Shown in pieces: positions 47,396 to 59,266 of a stretch of DNA of 64,000 nucleotides. The position numbers and the translations under genes were made by a program. The stretch is from Protula sp. h YS-2021. Taxonomy: Eukaryota; Annelida; Polychaeta; Sabellida; Serpulidae. The stretch's first letter is position 1; every line of letters begins with the position of its first letter. The DNA lies in contig OX457026.1 in assembly GCA_949752745.1 (NCBI GenBank), forward strand, positions 40,590,394-40,654,393. The letters run 5' to 3'. The notes under the pieces were generated by a model. That model saw only the letters and a list, made by a program, of their open reading frames with translations. It made no database searches and was not told the origin of the DNA.

Positions 47396-48123
47396 TTTTA
47401 CTTTTCAAAAGCTTTTATTTCGCTTATTTCCACTTTTAGATGATACTAGAGTCCGAAGCTGGGGAAAGCTTGTTTTGTAGAACTTGTTTTAGTCCATTGT
47501 AAAGAGATTTCTTCGAATTTTTTTACGATTTTTTCTAAATTTCGATCATTAAAACTCAAGAAGTAACTGAATTTGAATTAAAACTCACTAAAACAACACT
47601 TTTCCTATGCATTGAGCAATTATGGCACCATGGTCGCAGTTGGTATGGTCAATGTAAAACGAATCTTCTGGCTTATTGGAGCTGTAGTTGGCCTACCTTC
47701 GGGAACAGCTGGGAGGGGATATATCCTCATATCCACATTTCCATTTTCTAGATCTATATATCCTCATATCCTCATTTCCATTTTCTGGATCTACGAGGCA
47801 GTTGGTAGGTCCATAGTGATCATATCCGACATAAGACGAGTTTCTAGAATACAATTTGAACAAACTAGCACGTGTTCATTAAAAATGGCGAAAGTGAGAA
47901 CAGTCCTACGAAACATACGAAGCGCTATCTCCGAGGCGTTAGGAAAAGGGTAGACCCCGTCTTTCTTTGGTTGGTACTTCTCTCCCTTGAAGTTATTGCC
48001 GTTGCGGCCCTTCTGCTTGCAGTTGCCCTTGGGTTTGTGAGTGGATGGCCTGTAAAAAAAGGACCATTAGTTTGTAATGGTCGCCTCTGCTGCTATAAAT
48101 GGTCCTTAAGAATAGAGACCTGA

Positions 48124-49680
48124 TAGCTCATTCCGAAGGAGTTGGGGAAAACCCAGCATCCTGTCTTGCAGATATCAGAAAGTGACACATTAGGTAGAGC
48201 ATTCAAAGAGTTTACAACCTGTCTGACTTGATGAGCTTTGATCTTTAATTCGGTTTGTAGGCCTGTGCCTGACTGTGGCTCATCGTAAGCCCCTAGGATG
48301 ACCCATCAATGTAATTTTAGATGGTCTACTTGGAGAGGTCTTTGTTACATTTGGCATAAAGGAGATAATGGGCTTTTTGATTTTCTGACCCATATACCTC
48401 TGAAATCTCAAGGTATTGGCGGAGGCCTGGACGGGACTCATTACGATCGAGCCATCTTGGTTTTGGTCTTCTGGCAGGGCCAGTACGTTTATGTGTTCAA
48501 ATGTGCCTATCCTTGAGATGCACCCAAAGGGATTAGTGCAAATCTCACCTGCCTCTGGAACGGTCTCTAATGGAGGCGGCCTACAGGGATGGTCTTCTTG
48601 ATTGCTACTAGAAGACCCAGTAGTGACTCCGTGGCTTGTAAGTTTACCTTTCTGTCTACTGACATTCTCTCTACGGCTCGCAAGATTCTCTGTTGTCATT
48701 CCAAAAGTGGGAAACGCCCTCGATTTTGCTAAATCCCTCCTGGTCCTGAGAAAGACAATATCTTGCTTGGGGAATAATTCGGATTTGGACAGGTTTACTA
48801 CTAGACCTACCTGTAAGACTTTGATATAGTGTCATAGTTTGGTGAAGGGCCGTTTCTCTGCCAAAAGCCAGCCTCTACATATTAGGATACCAGCATGCCA
48901 TCCAGTCTAGACGAGCACGGGACGTCAGTATCTTTAAGACCTTTGAGAACACGCATGGAGCTGTGGTTAAGCCGAAGAGAAATGCCAGGAATCAGAACAA
49001 TTTTTGCCCTGTTTGGAAAAAAATTTCCTGTTGAGCCATGGAGTGGGATGTGGAGATAAGAATCGGATAGGTCTTAGCAACATCAGGTCAAACTTAGCAA
49101 CATCTCTTTCCTAGCCCTTCGGATAAGAGGTCACTAGGCATCCCGGTACATGGGAGGTTAGGAAAATGAGTGGCTTGTCTCTTGAAGGGGAGACGCTAGT
49201 CGTTTTTTGAGCCAGCGTACTACTCGTCGAGAAGCTCCCATTCCCTCCCAGGTTTGGCAAAGATTTTTAGTCTCCCTGCTACGGGCAAGGAAGACAGCAA
49301 ATTTTTTAACCCTTTTAAGTTTATTTAAGTATCGCCAGGCGTCTTTGGGCTGTACTTTGGTTGGTCGCTACCTAACCTGACTTTTTGTGAAAAACTGTCC
49401 CTCCATCTTGATGCCGTTGTTTGCCTTGACTGTCTTGGGAGAAGGTGGCTGCGACTGAGCACTGGATTTGGATTGCTCAGAAGCGGGGCGGTACTGCCTT
49501 TTTGCGCTTCGCCGGGAACCGAAAGGAGGCGCGAGACATCATTGACATGACAGCAAAGTAATGTGATAGCGAGCGACTTTCCTGGTTCACTCTTTCTACG
49601 CCAACGGGGTGAATAGTTCCTTTTCTCCTAAGATCGGGGCGTGGCCTACGTCCCGCCAGCCTTTTACACTTGATCAACAG
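48124..49680 (-). pseudogene. DIRS-like element remnant (copy 5): gag, RT core, recombinase end
   Basis: On the minus strand, RT core motifs LHIPLH and FLFGLTTAPCVFSKVLK lie at about 48920-49060. The tyrosine-recombinase C-terminal box KIKAHQVRQVVNSLNAL lies at 48190-48250, with the family's H-x-x-R. RT palm and RNase H between them are mostly lost, so an internal deletion is likely. Upstream (about 49477-49680) is the weakly recognisable start. Confidence 0.6.
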
Positions 49681-49689
49681 TGTTGCAGA

Positions 49690-51540
49690 TAGACCACTGA
49701 CGTTATAAAGAAGTTCGAAAACACATACAACCCTGTTACTGAATCCGCACGGTGACCACAGTCACCCCACCGACAAAAATACTAGGTAAACGCTAATAAA
49801 TCGCAACAATCAGAAGCAACGAAATGCTAAAATCGTGTTTCTTTACCGCTATCAGAAAAATGACCTTTCGGAAAACTTGATCTTTGGTATAAACGCCTTT
49901 CAGACAAGCGTACTTTCGTGTTCTCAAGTTTCTTAGAAGTGAAGCCTTCTAAGATGTGTTCGGAATATCAGTCTTTAGGACCGGTGGCCCTTCTAATTTC
50001 TGCACTTTCGAAGAAGTGGAACTTCAGGCTGGTCAGCTTTTATGTTACAATCCTTCGCACAAATGCCATGTGTGCCCAAAAATGTACCTTACGATATGCC
50101 ATTTAAGTAATGGATCGCCCATAAAGTGCGTACGAATGGGTTGGGGAGAGGGGAAGGGGCGGTCTTCGAATGTGCTCACAAAAATGTTATAGTCAATTGG
50201 TGAACACCCATTTTTTGTTTAGGGTCATGGATTACCCTTAACAAAGGAATAAATGTTGAAAGAATTCTTTTAAGAAGCGACAAAGATCCTTCCCAGCTGA
50301 CATGCCGGCCACTGCCACCCGTAAATACGGCGTCGTCCTAGCATTGCTTTATCAATATTTTGAAAATTCACATAGTGTTTGTTTTAAAAGAGTTTCTGTA
50401 AGGAATGCGTGCCCTTGTAAGGTTTGCTCTATTTCTATTATATTTTATTTTTATCATATTTTATTTTCATATTTTGCAGCTTTTAGGCATACCCGTGGAA
50501 TACGAAATCGACATGAAAAAATATTGTTTCAAACCCCGTCAAAAAATTTAAAATGCAACATATATTGGGCTAATCTTTAGAGAATGTATATGATTGCGTT
50601 AAATGGGACTACTTAATTGACACACCTCAACTCCTCAGGTTTAGAACTTAGTGAAAGCTGGTCATTTACCAAGAACTTCAAATGGCCGAAGATAAAAACC
50701 AATTCTTAAAACATAACTATTTCTTGCTCCAATGCATTCTCATCTCCAGTTCAAAGTTTATTTTTTGTCAGAAATTACCTCATTGGTGATAATGAAAGGC
50801 GTCAATTTAATACAAACAGACTTTACGGGCACTTTTATTTTTATGCAAATAAAAATCTTTCTCTATTTCGAAATACGAATAAATAAAACACACAGGTACA
50901 ACATGAAATGATGTTAATTTAAGCAACCATATCTCCCCTCCTCCCCCAACAAAAAAAAACGAGAAAAACACTTTGGAAAAGATTTTCACCACCCAAGCAT
51001 TAAAAATGGGTTGTAAAGCAAATCTAGTTTTGTTTCTGGTCTAATTTTTTAATAAAAATGCCTTTTACAGGTTTTAACTTCTATTTTGACAAAAAATGAA
51101 CCGATTTTGATGATGAGAGAATCAACATTTCTTTCAGAGTATACTGTATAAAACAGTGTATAACAAAACAAGAAAACTCTATATTTAATGTTATAAGATG
51201 GTTATGCTAACATTTTGTAGCCATTATAGTAAAAGTGCCCCTTCAACGAAATCCAGGTGCCTCGATCTGGAGAGTAAATATGACCCATTCACGACAGAGC
51301 ACATCAGAACTGAAAACATATTTTTTCAGTTTTAAGTATCAGGATACTCCTATATTTTGACCAAAAATCAAAAGATCGAGATTGGGAGAATTCACCGCTA
51401 ATTTAATAATGTAAATTGCTTATCCTAGTGATACACAAGTTCAATTTTCTCCTGTCTCCAGCGTCTGAGTGAATTCTTTCAAGTTGATTTTCATGAAGGT
51501 ATTTAGAGCAGATCAACAACCTTTATGTAAAATGTCATCT
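49690..51540. other. No recognised gene
   Basis: A/T-rich spacer. Open frames near 50000 and 50400 carry no family motif. Confidence 0.4.
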
Positions 51541-51549
51541 AGAGAAACA

Positions 51550-53600
<2,051 letters not shown>

Positions 53601-53610
53601 TTGGCTACCC

Positions 53611-54015
53611 AGTAGTGTAAAAGTGGGGGTTTAAAAACAGGAAGTGACGTCATAATGACGTCACGTGGTGTTTTGAAAGCCCCATAGGGTTTTTAAAACA
53701 GTGACGTCATATTGACGTCATATTAACGTCATATTGACGTCATATTGTTACCATATGGTTATCATATGGTTACCATATGGTTACCATATGGTTATCATAT
53801 GGACGTCATAATGACGTCACGTGTAGTTTTGATAGCCCCATAGGGTTTTTAAAACAGTGACGTCATTTTGACGTGATCTAGACGTGTTATGGAGGTGATA
53901 TGGAGGTGATATAGAGGTGATATAGAGGTGATATGGAGGTGATATGAACGTCATATGAACGTCATATGAACGTCATATGAACGTCATATGAACGTCATAA
54001 TGACGTAATATGGAG
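53611..54015. repeat. Polinton terminal region with CRE-like motifs and 11-bp arrays
   Basis: The terminal block has TGACGTCATAATGACGTCA (two CRE/ATF palindromes 11 bp apart). Runs of 11-bp units follow: ATTGACGTCAT, ATGGTTACCAT, GGAGGTGATAT and GAACGTCATAT (about 53691-53815 and 53895-54000). Different unit sequences keep the same 11-bp period. The matching right terminal repeat is outside the window, so the TIR length is unknown. Confidence 0.75.
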
Positions 54016-54109
54016 AGTGGGCGGCCATTCAAACGGGCGGCCATTCAAACAACCATTCAAACGGGCGGCCATTCAAACGACCATTCAAACGAGCAGCCGG
54101 ACAAAATGG

Positions 54110-54180
54110 CACCCTGACAAAATGACACCCGGACAAAATGGCACCCGGACAAAATGGCACCCGGACAAAATGGCACCCGA
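54110..54180. repeat. 16-bp tandem repeat (ACAAAATGGCACCCGG)
   Basis: About five units. A related 17-bp series (CGGATAAAAGGGCACCC) lies at about 55190-55250. Confidence 0.8.
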
Positions 54181-54357
54181 GCACTCGAGCACTGAGCACC
54201 CGGACAGCAAAGGGCTCATAGAGACCTGGTTAGAGCTGGCCTGCTGTGTATTTTGACCCATCAATGACGTCACACAGAATTGCAAAGATTGACTTAAGCC
54301 TGCATAGAGTGCCCCGGGAGGACGGTGAGTCGTTGAGCCAGTGGCCTAAAAGTGGGC

Positions 54358-54500
54358 CCCCCCCCCCCGCCCAGCTACCTAGTGAGCCCCCCCCCCCCCC
54401 GCCCAGCTACCTAGCGAGCCCCCCCCCCCCCCCCCCCCGCCCATGGTGGTTTTAGCCGCTGGCTCACGGCTCACCGCCGCATGCCACTGTATGTATACAA
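54358..54500. repeat. Poly-C / GCCCAGCTACCTAGTGAGCC block, first copy
   Basis: C tracts separated by GCCCAGCTACCTAGTGAGCC end in GCCGCTGGCTCACGGCTCAC. The same arrangement recurs in direct orientation at about 57950-58101, so the two blocks flank the subterminal repeats and the minus-strand gene. Confidence 0.8.
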
Positions 54501-56170
54501 GCAATGGCCACTCTTTTTTTTAGCTTTCTCTCTCCAAACACACGCCAGACCAGACTGGTAATGGGTCAGTCATACAAACGGACACTCGGACAAACGGACA
54601 GTCTTTTTTTTGTTTTTTTTTTACCTCTCTCTCAATCACACCACGGTAGCTGGGGGCAAACAAACAGTCTTTTTCTGGCTTTCTCACTCTCTAACCAAGC
54701 CATTGCAGCAGCAATTAGTAAATGAGCACTCTTTTCCTTGAGGGATGCTGTGTTTTAACCACAGAGAGGTCTCCATGCATTGTGGCCATATACAAGCAAC
54801 AATCCTTTCTTTAAAGCTTTCTCACTCTTCTAACACCTATGGCAACCAAGGGCAAAGAAACAGTCTTTTTCAACTTTCTCGCCCCACACCTTCACTAATG
54901 GATTGCCGTTGCATCAATTAGAAGTGACCTAAATAAGAGACGCTATTTTCAACCAAGAGCTCTCTCTCAATGCATATACAGACAACAACAACTCTTTTTT
55001 CGGCTTTCTCACTCTCTAAACCCACATACCTTCACTAATGGATTGCCGTAGAAGCAATTAAAAATGAGCACTCTTTTCCTTAAGGAAGCCATTTTTAACC
55101 CAGAGCTCTACCCATCACGGTATATACAGGCAACAACAGCTCTTTTTTTTAAACTTTCTCACTGCGTACACACACAGAACACCTACAGCAACCGGATAAA
55201 AGGGCACCCGGATAAAAGGGCACCCGGATAAAGGGACATCCGGATAAAAGGGCAGTCTTTTTTTTTTTTTTTTAACCTCTCTCTCTCCATCACACCTACG
55301 GCGTCTGAGGGGCAAACGAACAGTCTTTTTTCAACTTTCGCACCCCATACCTTCACTAATGCATTGCCGTAGCAGCAATTAGGAGTGACCTAAATAAGAG
55401 ACGCTATTTTTAACCCAGAGCTCACACACACCGCGGCGGCTACGTCAGCAAACACAGCCTCTCTTTCACTCTAGAGCGGTGCCCATCTTTTTTTTTATCC
55501 ATTCTTTATCTTTTGCTCTGTCAATCCATGACAGTCAGACAAACAAACAATGATTTTTTCCCTCATTTTTTCTTTTGCTCTATCTCTCTCTCTACACATA
55601 TAAGACCTACGTGAGACGGACATACGGAAAATTCTTCTTTTTTTTTTTTTGCTTTCTCGCTAATGGCTTGTCGTAGAAGCAATTAAAACTGAGCAGCCAT
55701 TGCTGTCTTAATGAAAGTATTTTTAACTCAGAGCTCTCTCTGCGCATGCACACACACAAGGGTGGCTAGGCAGTCTTTTTGTTGTTTCGATTTTCTCGCT
55801 CTCTCTCCCTACATGTACCAACCACACACGGCTCATTTAGCGTTTTCCTTTCTTTGACCATTCTTTTTTTACCCAGTCTCTCTCTTTCACTTTTAAACGA
55901 GTGTCGTATCCACGGCGGTTACGTCAGCAAACGCAGCCTCTCTTTCATTCTTTCTCGAACGGTGGCCATCTTCTTTATCCACATTTTTTTCTTTTGCTCT
56001 GTCAATCCACGACAGTCAGGCAAACAAACAATGATTTTTTTCCCTCATTTTTTCGTTTGCTCTATCTCTCTCTCCACACATATAAGACCTATGGGAGACG
56101 GGGTAAACGAGCAATCATTTTTTTTCTTGCTTTCTCGCTAATGGCTTGCCGTAGAAGCAATTAAAACCGA
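54500..56170. repeat. Long degenerate subterminal repeats of the Polinton
   Basis: Modules of roughly 250-300 bp recur: CACTAATGGATTGCCGT..GCAATTA, GAGCACTCTTTTCCTTAAGG, TTTTTAACCCAGAGCTCT, GGCTTTCTCACTCTCT. At least five partial repeats are present. Open frames here (for example 55779-56164) are low-complexity and not called as genes. Confidence 0.7.
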
Positions 56171-56775
56171 ACAAGCACTGAGATGGGAGCTTTTTATACC
56201 CAGGCAGCAATTTGTTTTGCTTTCTCACTCTCTTCACACACATAACACCACAGCATACGGTCAGACGGACAGATTAAGCGTTTATTTCTCAAGCCAGGGT
56301 ATTTTTAACCCAGGCAGCAATTTGTTTTGCTTCCTCACTCTCCAAACACACATAACACCACAGCAGACGGTCAGACGGACAGATTTAGCGTTTATTTCTC
56401 AAGCCTAGGTATTTTTAACCCAGACAGCAAATTCTTTTTGCTTTCTCAAACGGTCAGACGGACAGATTTAGCGTTTATTTCATAAGCCAGGGTATTTTTA
56501 ACCCAGGCAGCAATTTGTTTTGCTTTCTCAGACGGGCAGACAGACAATCATTTTTTTTTTTATCTCTCTCTTCACACACACATAACACATCAGACGGTCA
56601 GACGGACAGATTTAGCGTTTCATTTCTCAAGCCAGGGTATTTTTAACCCAGGCAGCAATTTGTTTAGCTTTCTCAGACAGTCAGACGGACAGATTTAGCG
56701 TTTCATTTCTCATGCCAGGGTATTTTTAACCCAGGCAGCAATTTGTTTAGCTTTCTCAGACGGACAGATGGGGGG
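56170..56775. repeat. Tandem repeats with GACGGTCAGACGGACAGATT motif
   Basis: About six units of 70-130 bp contain GTATTTTTAACCCAGGCAGC, AATTTGTTTTGCTTTCTCA and GACGGTCAGACGGACAGATT with TAGCGTTTATTTCTCAAGCC. Length differences come from an optional segment with ACACACATAACACCACAG. Confidence 0.8.
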
Positions 56776-56951
56776 TATAAATCAATGATTTATAGACCCC
56801 CTTTTTTTTAGCATTTCCCACACTCTCATGCATACACATACATACTAACACCATGACACGATGAGTGTTCATTTTTTAATAATGGGAGGCCGCTAAAAAG
56901 CAGCCGTGGAAGAATTTTCTTCGGTCAGCCGTTGCTTCCCCTGCCATCGCT

Positions 56952-57878
56952 TCACGTGTGGTCGCTTCCCCTGCCGCCGCTTCCCCTGCCTCTACTTCTA
57001 GCGCCGCCGCTACCTCTGCCTCTGCCGCTGCCGCCATCCTCCCTACAGCCGACCTTCCTCCTATGAGCCGCTATCGTGGCCTTGTTTGACTTGAAACCAT
57101 TGCCGTAAACTTCACAAAAATGATAATCGGGCAGTTGGGCTATTTTACATTCCTGTTCGTGAACTCGCATATTTTTAGTTCCTGCCGGAATTCCAAAAAG
57201 GCAGAACTCACAGTACTGCACTGTATTGCCCGTATCCAAGATTTCGACAACCTCCTGAAGTGTTGACTCTTTGCTAGAGCCATCCTCCAGTTTCAAGTCA
57301 ACCAGTTCCACGGTGCGGTTCAAATCGGAAGGTGACTGCATAAGGCTGAAGTCCACCTGCGTGAGGTCCGTTATACTGGCGACAGCGGCTGCTAGCTCTT
57401 CCTCAGGAGCTGGTGTCACTGTCTCCGGCTTGGTAACTGTGGCGCTAGGAAGACATCGCCGTTTGACTACAACTTCTTCCGCCGGAACCTTCAAGACAGT
57501 GACATCAGCTACCGTTGGAATCGCTATCGGCAGAGTCGTCAGCGTCGACGCCGTGGTTGCAGCAGGAGTCGCCTTGACAGGGGTCGCCGCCGTCGTAGTT
57601 GTCGCTGCTGTGGTCCTGGCTGGCCTTTCTTCCTGGCAGGGCGGCGGGTCCTGGCTCCTGTCGAGCAACCTCTCCCTCCGCCGCTTGTATCCTTCCTCCG
57701 CCGCCCTGCCAAACCGGTTGAACTGTTCTTCAGGTCTGTTCCTGAGAAAATTCCTCCACTTTCGAAATTGAAATGTTTGGTATTCTATATAGATCTCTTT
57801 CCAGAGATCTATATCCTTCTCTGATAAGTAGTAGCGAGCCCGAAGCTCTGGCGAAAAGAATTCGTCTTTGTATTGCAT
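56952..57878 (-). CDS. Polinton accessory protein: zinc finger plus RGG-rich tail
   Basis: An intact 308-codon frame reads outward towards the left terminus, opposite to the other genes. Residues 1-75 are charged and predicted helical. About 80-150 is a Thr/Ala/Pro-rich linker. Residues 223-244 form a C-x2-C...H-x3-C finger (YCEFC, then HEQEC). A second imperfect finger runs 253-278 (HFCEVYGNGF, AAHRRKVGC). The end is Arg/Gly-rich (GRGRGSGG, SRGRGSGGRG), as in RNA- or DNA-binding proteins. ATG at 57878 is chosen because a TATA box and initiator lie just upstream. I do not recognise a named family. A regulatory or nucleic-acid-binding role is inference. Confidence 0.7.
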   Translation of the reverse strand: MQYKDEFFSPELRARYYLSEKDIDLWKEIYIEYQTFQFRKWRNFLRNRPEEQFNRFGRAAEEGYKRRRERLLDRSQDPPPCQEERPARTTAATTTTAATPVKATPAATTASTLTTLPIAIPTVADVTVLKVPAEEVVVKRRCLPSATVTKPETVTPAPEEELAAAVASITDLTQVDFSLMQSPSDLNRTVELVDLKLEDGSSKESTLQEVVEILDTGNTVQYCEFCLFGIPAGTKNMRVHEQECKIAQLPDYHFCEVYGNGFKSNKATIAAHRRKVGCREDGGSGRGRGSGGARSRGRGSGGRGSDHT

Positions 57879-57912
57879 TTTGTTGTTGTTGCTCCTTCAA
57901 TGATCAAAAGCA

Positions 57913-57948
57913 GACTGACTGCACACAGTGCGAGGCTGCTATTATATA
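57913..57948 (-). promoter_or_regulatory. TATA box and initiator of the minus-strand gene
   Basis: On the minus strand TATATAAT (57948-57941) is followed 28 bp later by GTGCAGTCAGTC, containing an arthropod/animal-type initiator (TCAGTC). The ATG is about 40 bp downstream. The GTGCAGTCA word recurs at the plus-strand promoter at 59241. Confidence 0.7.
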
Positions 57949-57949
57949 G

Positions 57950-58101
57950 GACCCCCCCCCAGAGGCAGAAGCAGACTGCATATAGTGGGGACCCCCCCCG
58001 CTCAGCTACCTAGTGAGCCCCCCCCCCGCCCAGCTACCTAGTGAGCCCCCCCCCCCCCCCCCCCAGCTACTTTTTACGCCGCTGGCTCACGGCTCACCGT
58101 C
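57950..58101. repeat. Poly-C / GCTCAGCTACCTAGTGAGCC block, second copy
   Basis: Direct repeat of the block at 54358-54500, again ending GCCGCTGGCTCACGGCTCAC. It is followed directly by AGTAGTGTAAAA, the same 12 bases that start the element at 53611. Confidence 0.75.
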
Positions 58102-58157
58102 AGTAGTGTAAAAAGGTCGGGTCGACACCACTCTAATCATTGCATTGCCAAACAATC

Positions 58158-58835
58158 ATGGAGACGTCTCGAAAAGCAACAACGGCTAGCAACATGGAAA
58201 TTGATAGCCTTTTTAGCAATGAAACAATGGCTTTTACAGATGCAGTTTTAACTACAGAGGAGACTGCTGCCTTCCTAAGTACACTAACAGAAGCTGAAAA
58301 AGCCTTGGAGGAAGCATTAGGGGCTCCGTCAGACGTGTCTACAGTACAGCAAACTAGGCCTGAAGAAGTACAGCCAGTACAGCAAGCAATGCCCGATCCC
58401 GAGGGATCTGACTATCCGTTCTGGGTTGCCAATGCGCTTGTAAATGGTAGCGCCAAACCACTTAGTACAAAGTTACAGGCTCATCTAGAGCATCTTGAGG
58501 AGGAAGAAGTGGTCATGTCAAGCGATGACGACGGTGACGACGACGATGACGACAACGACGGTGATGACGACAATGACGACAGCGACGACGATGAAAAGCA
58601 GCTCAAATCTAAATTCGAATTGAGCAAAACTATTCCTGTTACTGAGGAAGACGTCACGCTGTTAAAACGAAACTTTCAAGCAGTGATTCCTCTGATGGAT
58701 TGTAACATTTTATGGTGCTTATGTGAAGAAGGCTTTTTCGATCAGCACACATACATGTACCTAACGGAAGAAGTGAACACTGTCATTCAGCTTATCTACA
58801 TGCTAGAAGGAAACATAGAGCATCTTCCCGCGTAA
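58158..58835 (+). CDS. Acidic protein with CARD-like C-terminal segment
   Basis: 225 codons from the first ATG (METSRKATT). Residues 25-60 are Thr/Glu/Ala-rich. About 60-85 is Gln/Pro-rich. Residues 123-146 are almost pure Asp. Residues 163-220 (TLLKRNFQAVIPLMDCNILW, then CEEGFFDQHTY and VIQLIYMLEG) follow the hydrophobic spacing of a CARD/death-fold domain: LL+.N...V..L....ILW.L.E.G......Y...T......L...L. Identification is by pattern only. If correct, it would fit the apoptosis-modulating accessory genes described in adintovirus-like elements. The frame ends after EHLPA, and helix-like coding continues in another frame downstream, so the protein may be truncated. Alternatives: an acidic transcription-type regulator with an unrelated helical domain. 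Confidence 0.6.
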   Translation: METSRKATTASNMEIDSLFSNETMAFTDAVLTTEETAAFLSTLTEAEKALEEALGAPSDVSTVQQTRPEEVQPVQQAMPDPEGSDYPFWVANALVNGSAKPLSTKLQAHLEHLEEEEVVMSSDDDGDDDDDDNDGDDDNDDSDDDEKQLKSKFELSKTIPVTEEDVTLLKRNFQAVIPLMDCNILWCLCEEGFFDQHTYMYLTEEVNTVIQLIYMLEGNIEHLPA

Positions 58836-59212
58836 GAGCCACAGTTCTCCGAAGCCATGACCCGACGTCTCGTTCAAGTCTCCATGAGGAACTTTTTAAG
58901 ACTTTATGTCTACCGGAGCCAAAGGGTGTTGATGAGGATCGCGATTCCAAATGTGCAAAGGTCATGCTACATGGCTTCAAGTACCTTGAAGAACGTATTA
59001 AGGTGTATGATATGATGGCTTAACTCTATGAAAAAGGACATTTCACCATGCCAATGCTCTTTCAATGGATAATTGGGAGTCGCAAACGAGGAGAATTTTT
59101 AGTGATTGTCATGAGACAATCTCTAACAGACGGTTTACCAACAGCCTTTCTGGATGGTTTCAACGAGATCACTCCGCGATTTTGCAAACATCTCATGAAA
59201 ACATACATGTAA
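58822..59212 (+). pseudogene. Continuation of the accessory gene in another frame, possibly second CARD-like unit
   Basis: Directly overlapping the end of the acidic protein, a second frame stays open to a TAA at 59021 (SSLHEELFKTLCLPEP, then MLHGFKYLEERIKVYDMM). After that single stop the same frame is open again to 59212 (LYEKGHFTMPMLFQWI, then FLVIVMRQSL, GLPTAFLDGFNEI). The last part again looks like a death-fold half. One frameshift and one stop separate the three pieces. Either the gene is decaying, or splicing or recoding joins them. No splice sites are convincing. Confidence 0.45.
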
Positions 59213-59218
59213 TGTCCA

Positions 59219-59250
59219 TATAAAAGGAGTGAGGTGTCAAGTGCAGTCAT
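59219..59250 (+). promoter_or_regulatory. TATA box and initiator upstream of the zinc-binding protein gene
   Basis: TATAAAAGG at 59219 is followed 26 bp later by GTGCAGTCAT and by the ATG at 59267. The arrangement and the GTGCAGTCA word match the minus-strand promoter at 57913-57948. Confidence 0.7.
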
Positions 59251-59266
59251 CATTCGACGCGCAGCC

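Noticed and set aside
47872..48123. 83-codon frame with a strong hydrophobic stretch (LLSLEVIAVAALLLAVALGF)
   Set aside because: A single predicted membrane helix in a short frame without homologous motif or promoter. It lies next to decayed DIRS sequence and is likely a chance frame.
55779..56164. 120- and 87-codon frames in the Polinton subterminal zone
   Set aside because: They are made of CT-rich low-complexity sequence inside degenerate tandem repeats and overlap in different frames.
58102..58113. A second Polinton left end at AGTAGTGTAAAA
   Set aside because: Only 12 bases match the terminus. The CRE and AAAACAGG blocks that follow at 53611 and 7891 are absent, so I do not call a boundary. 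The echo is kept as a finding.
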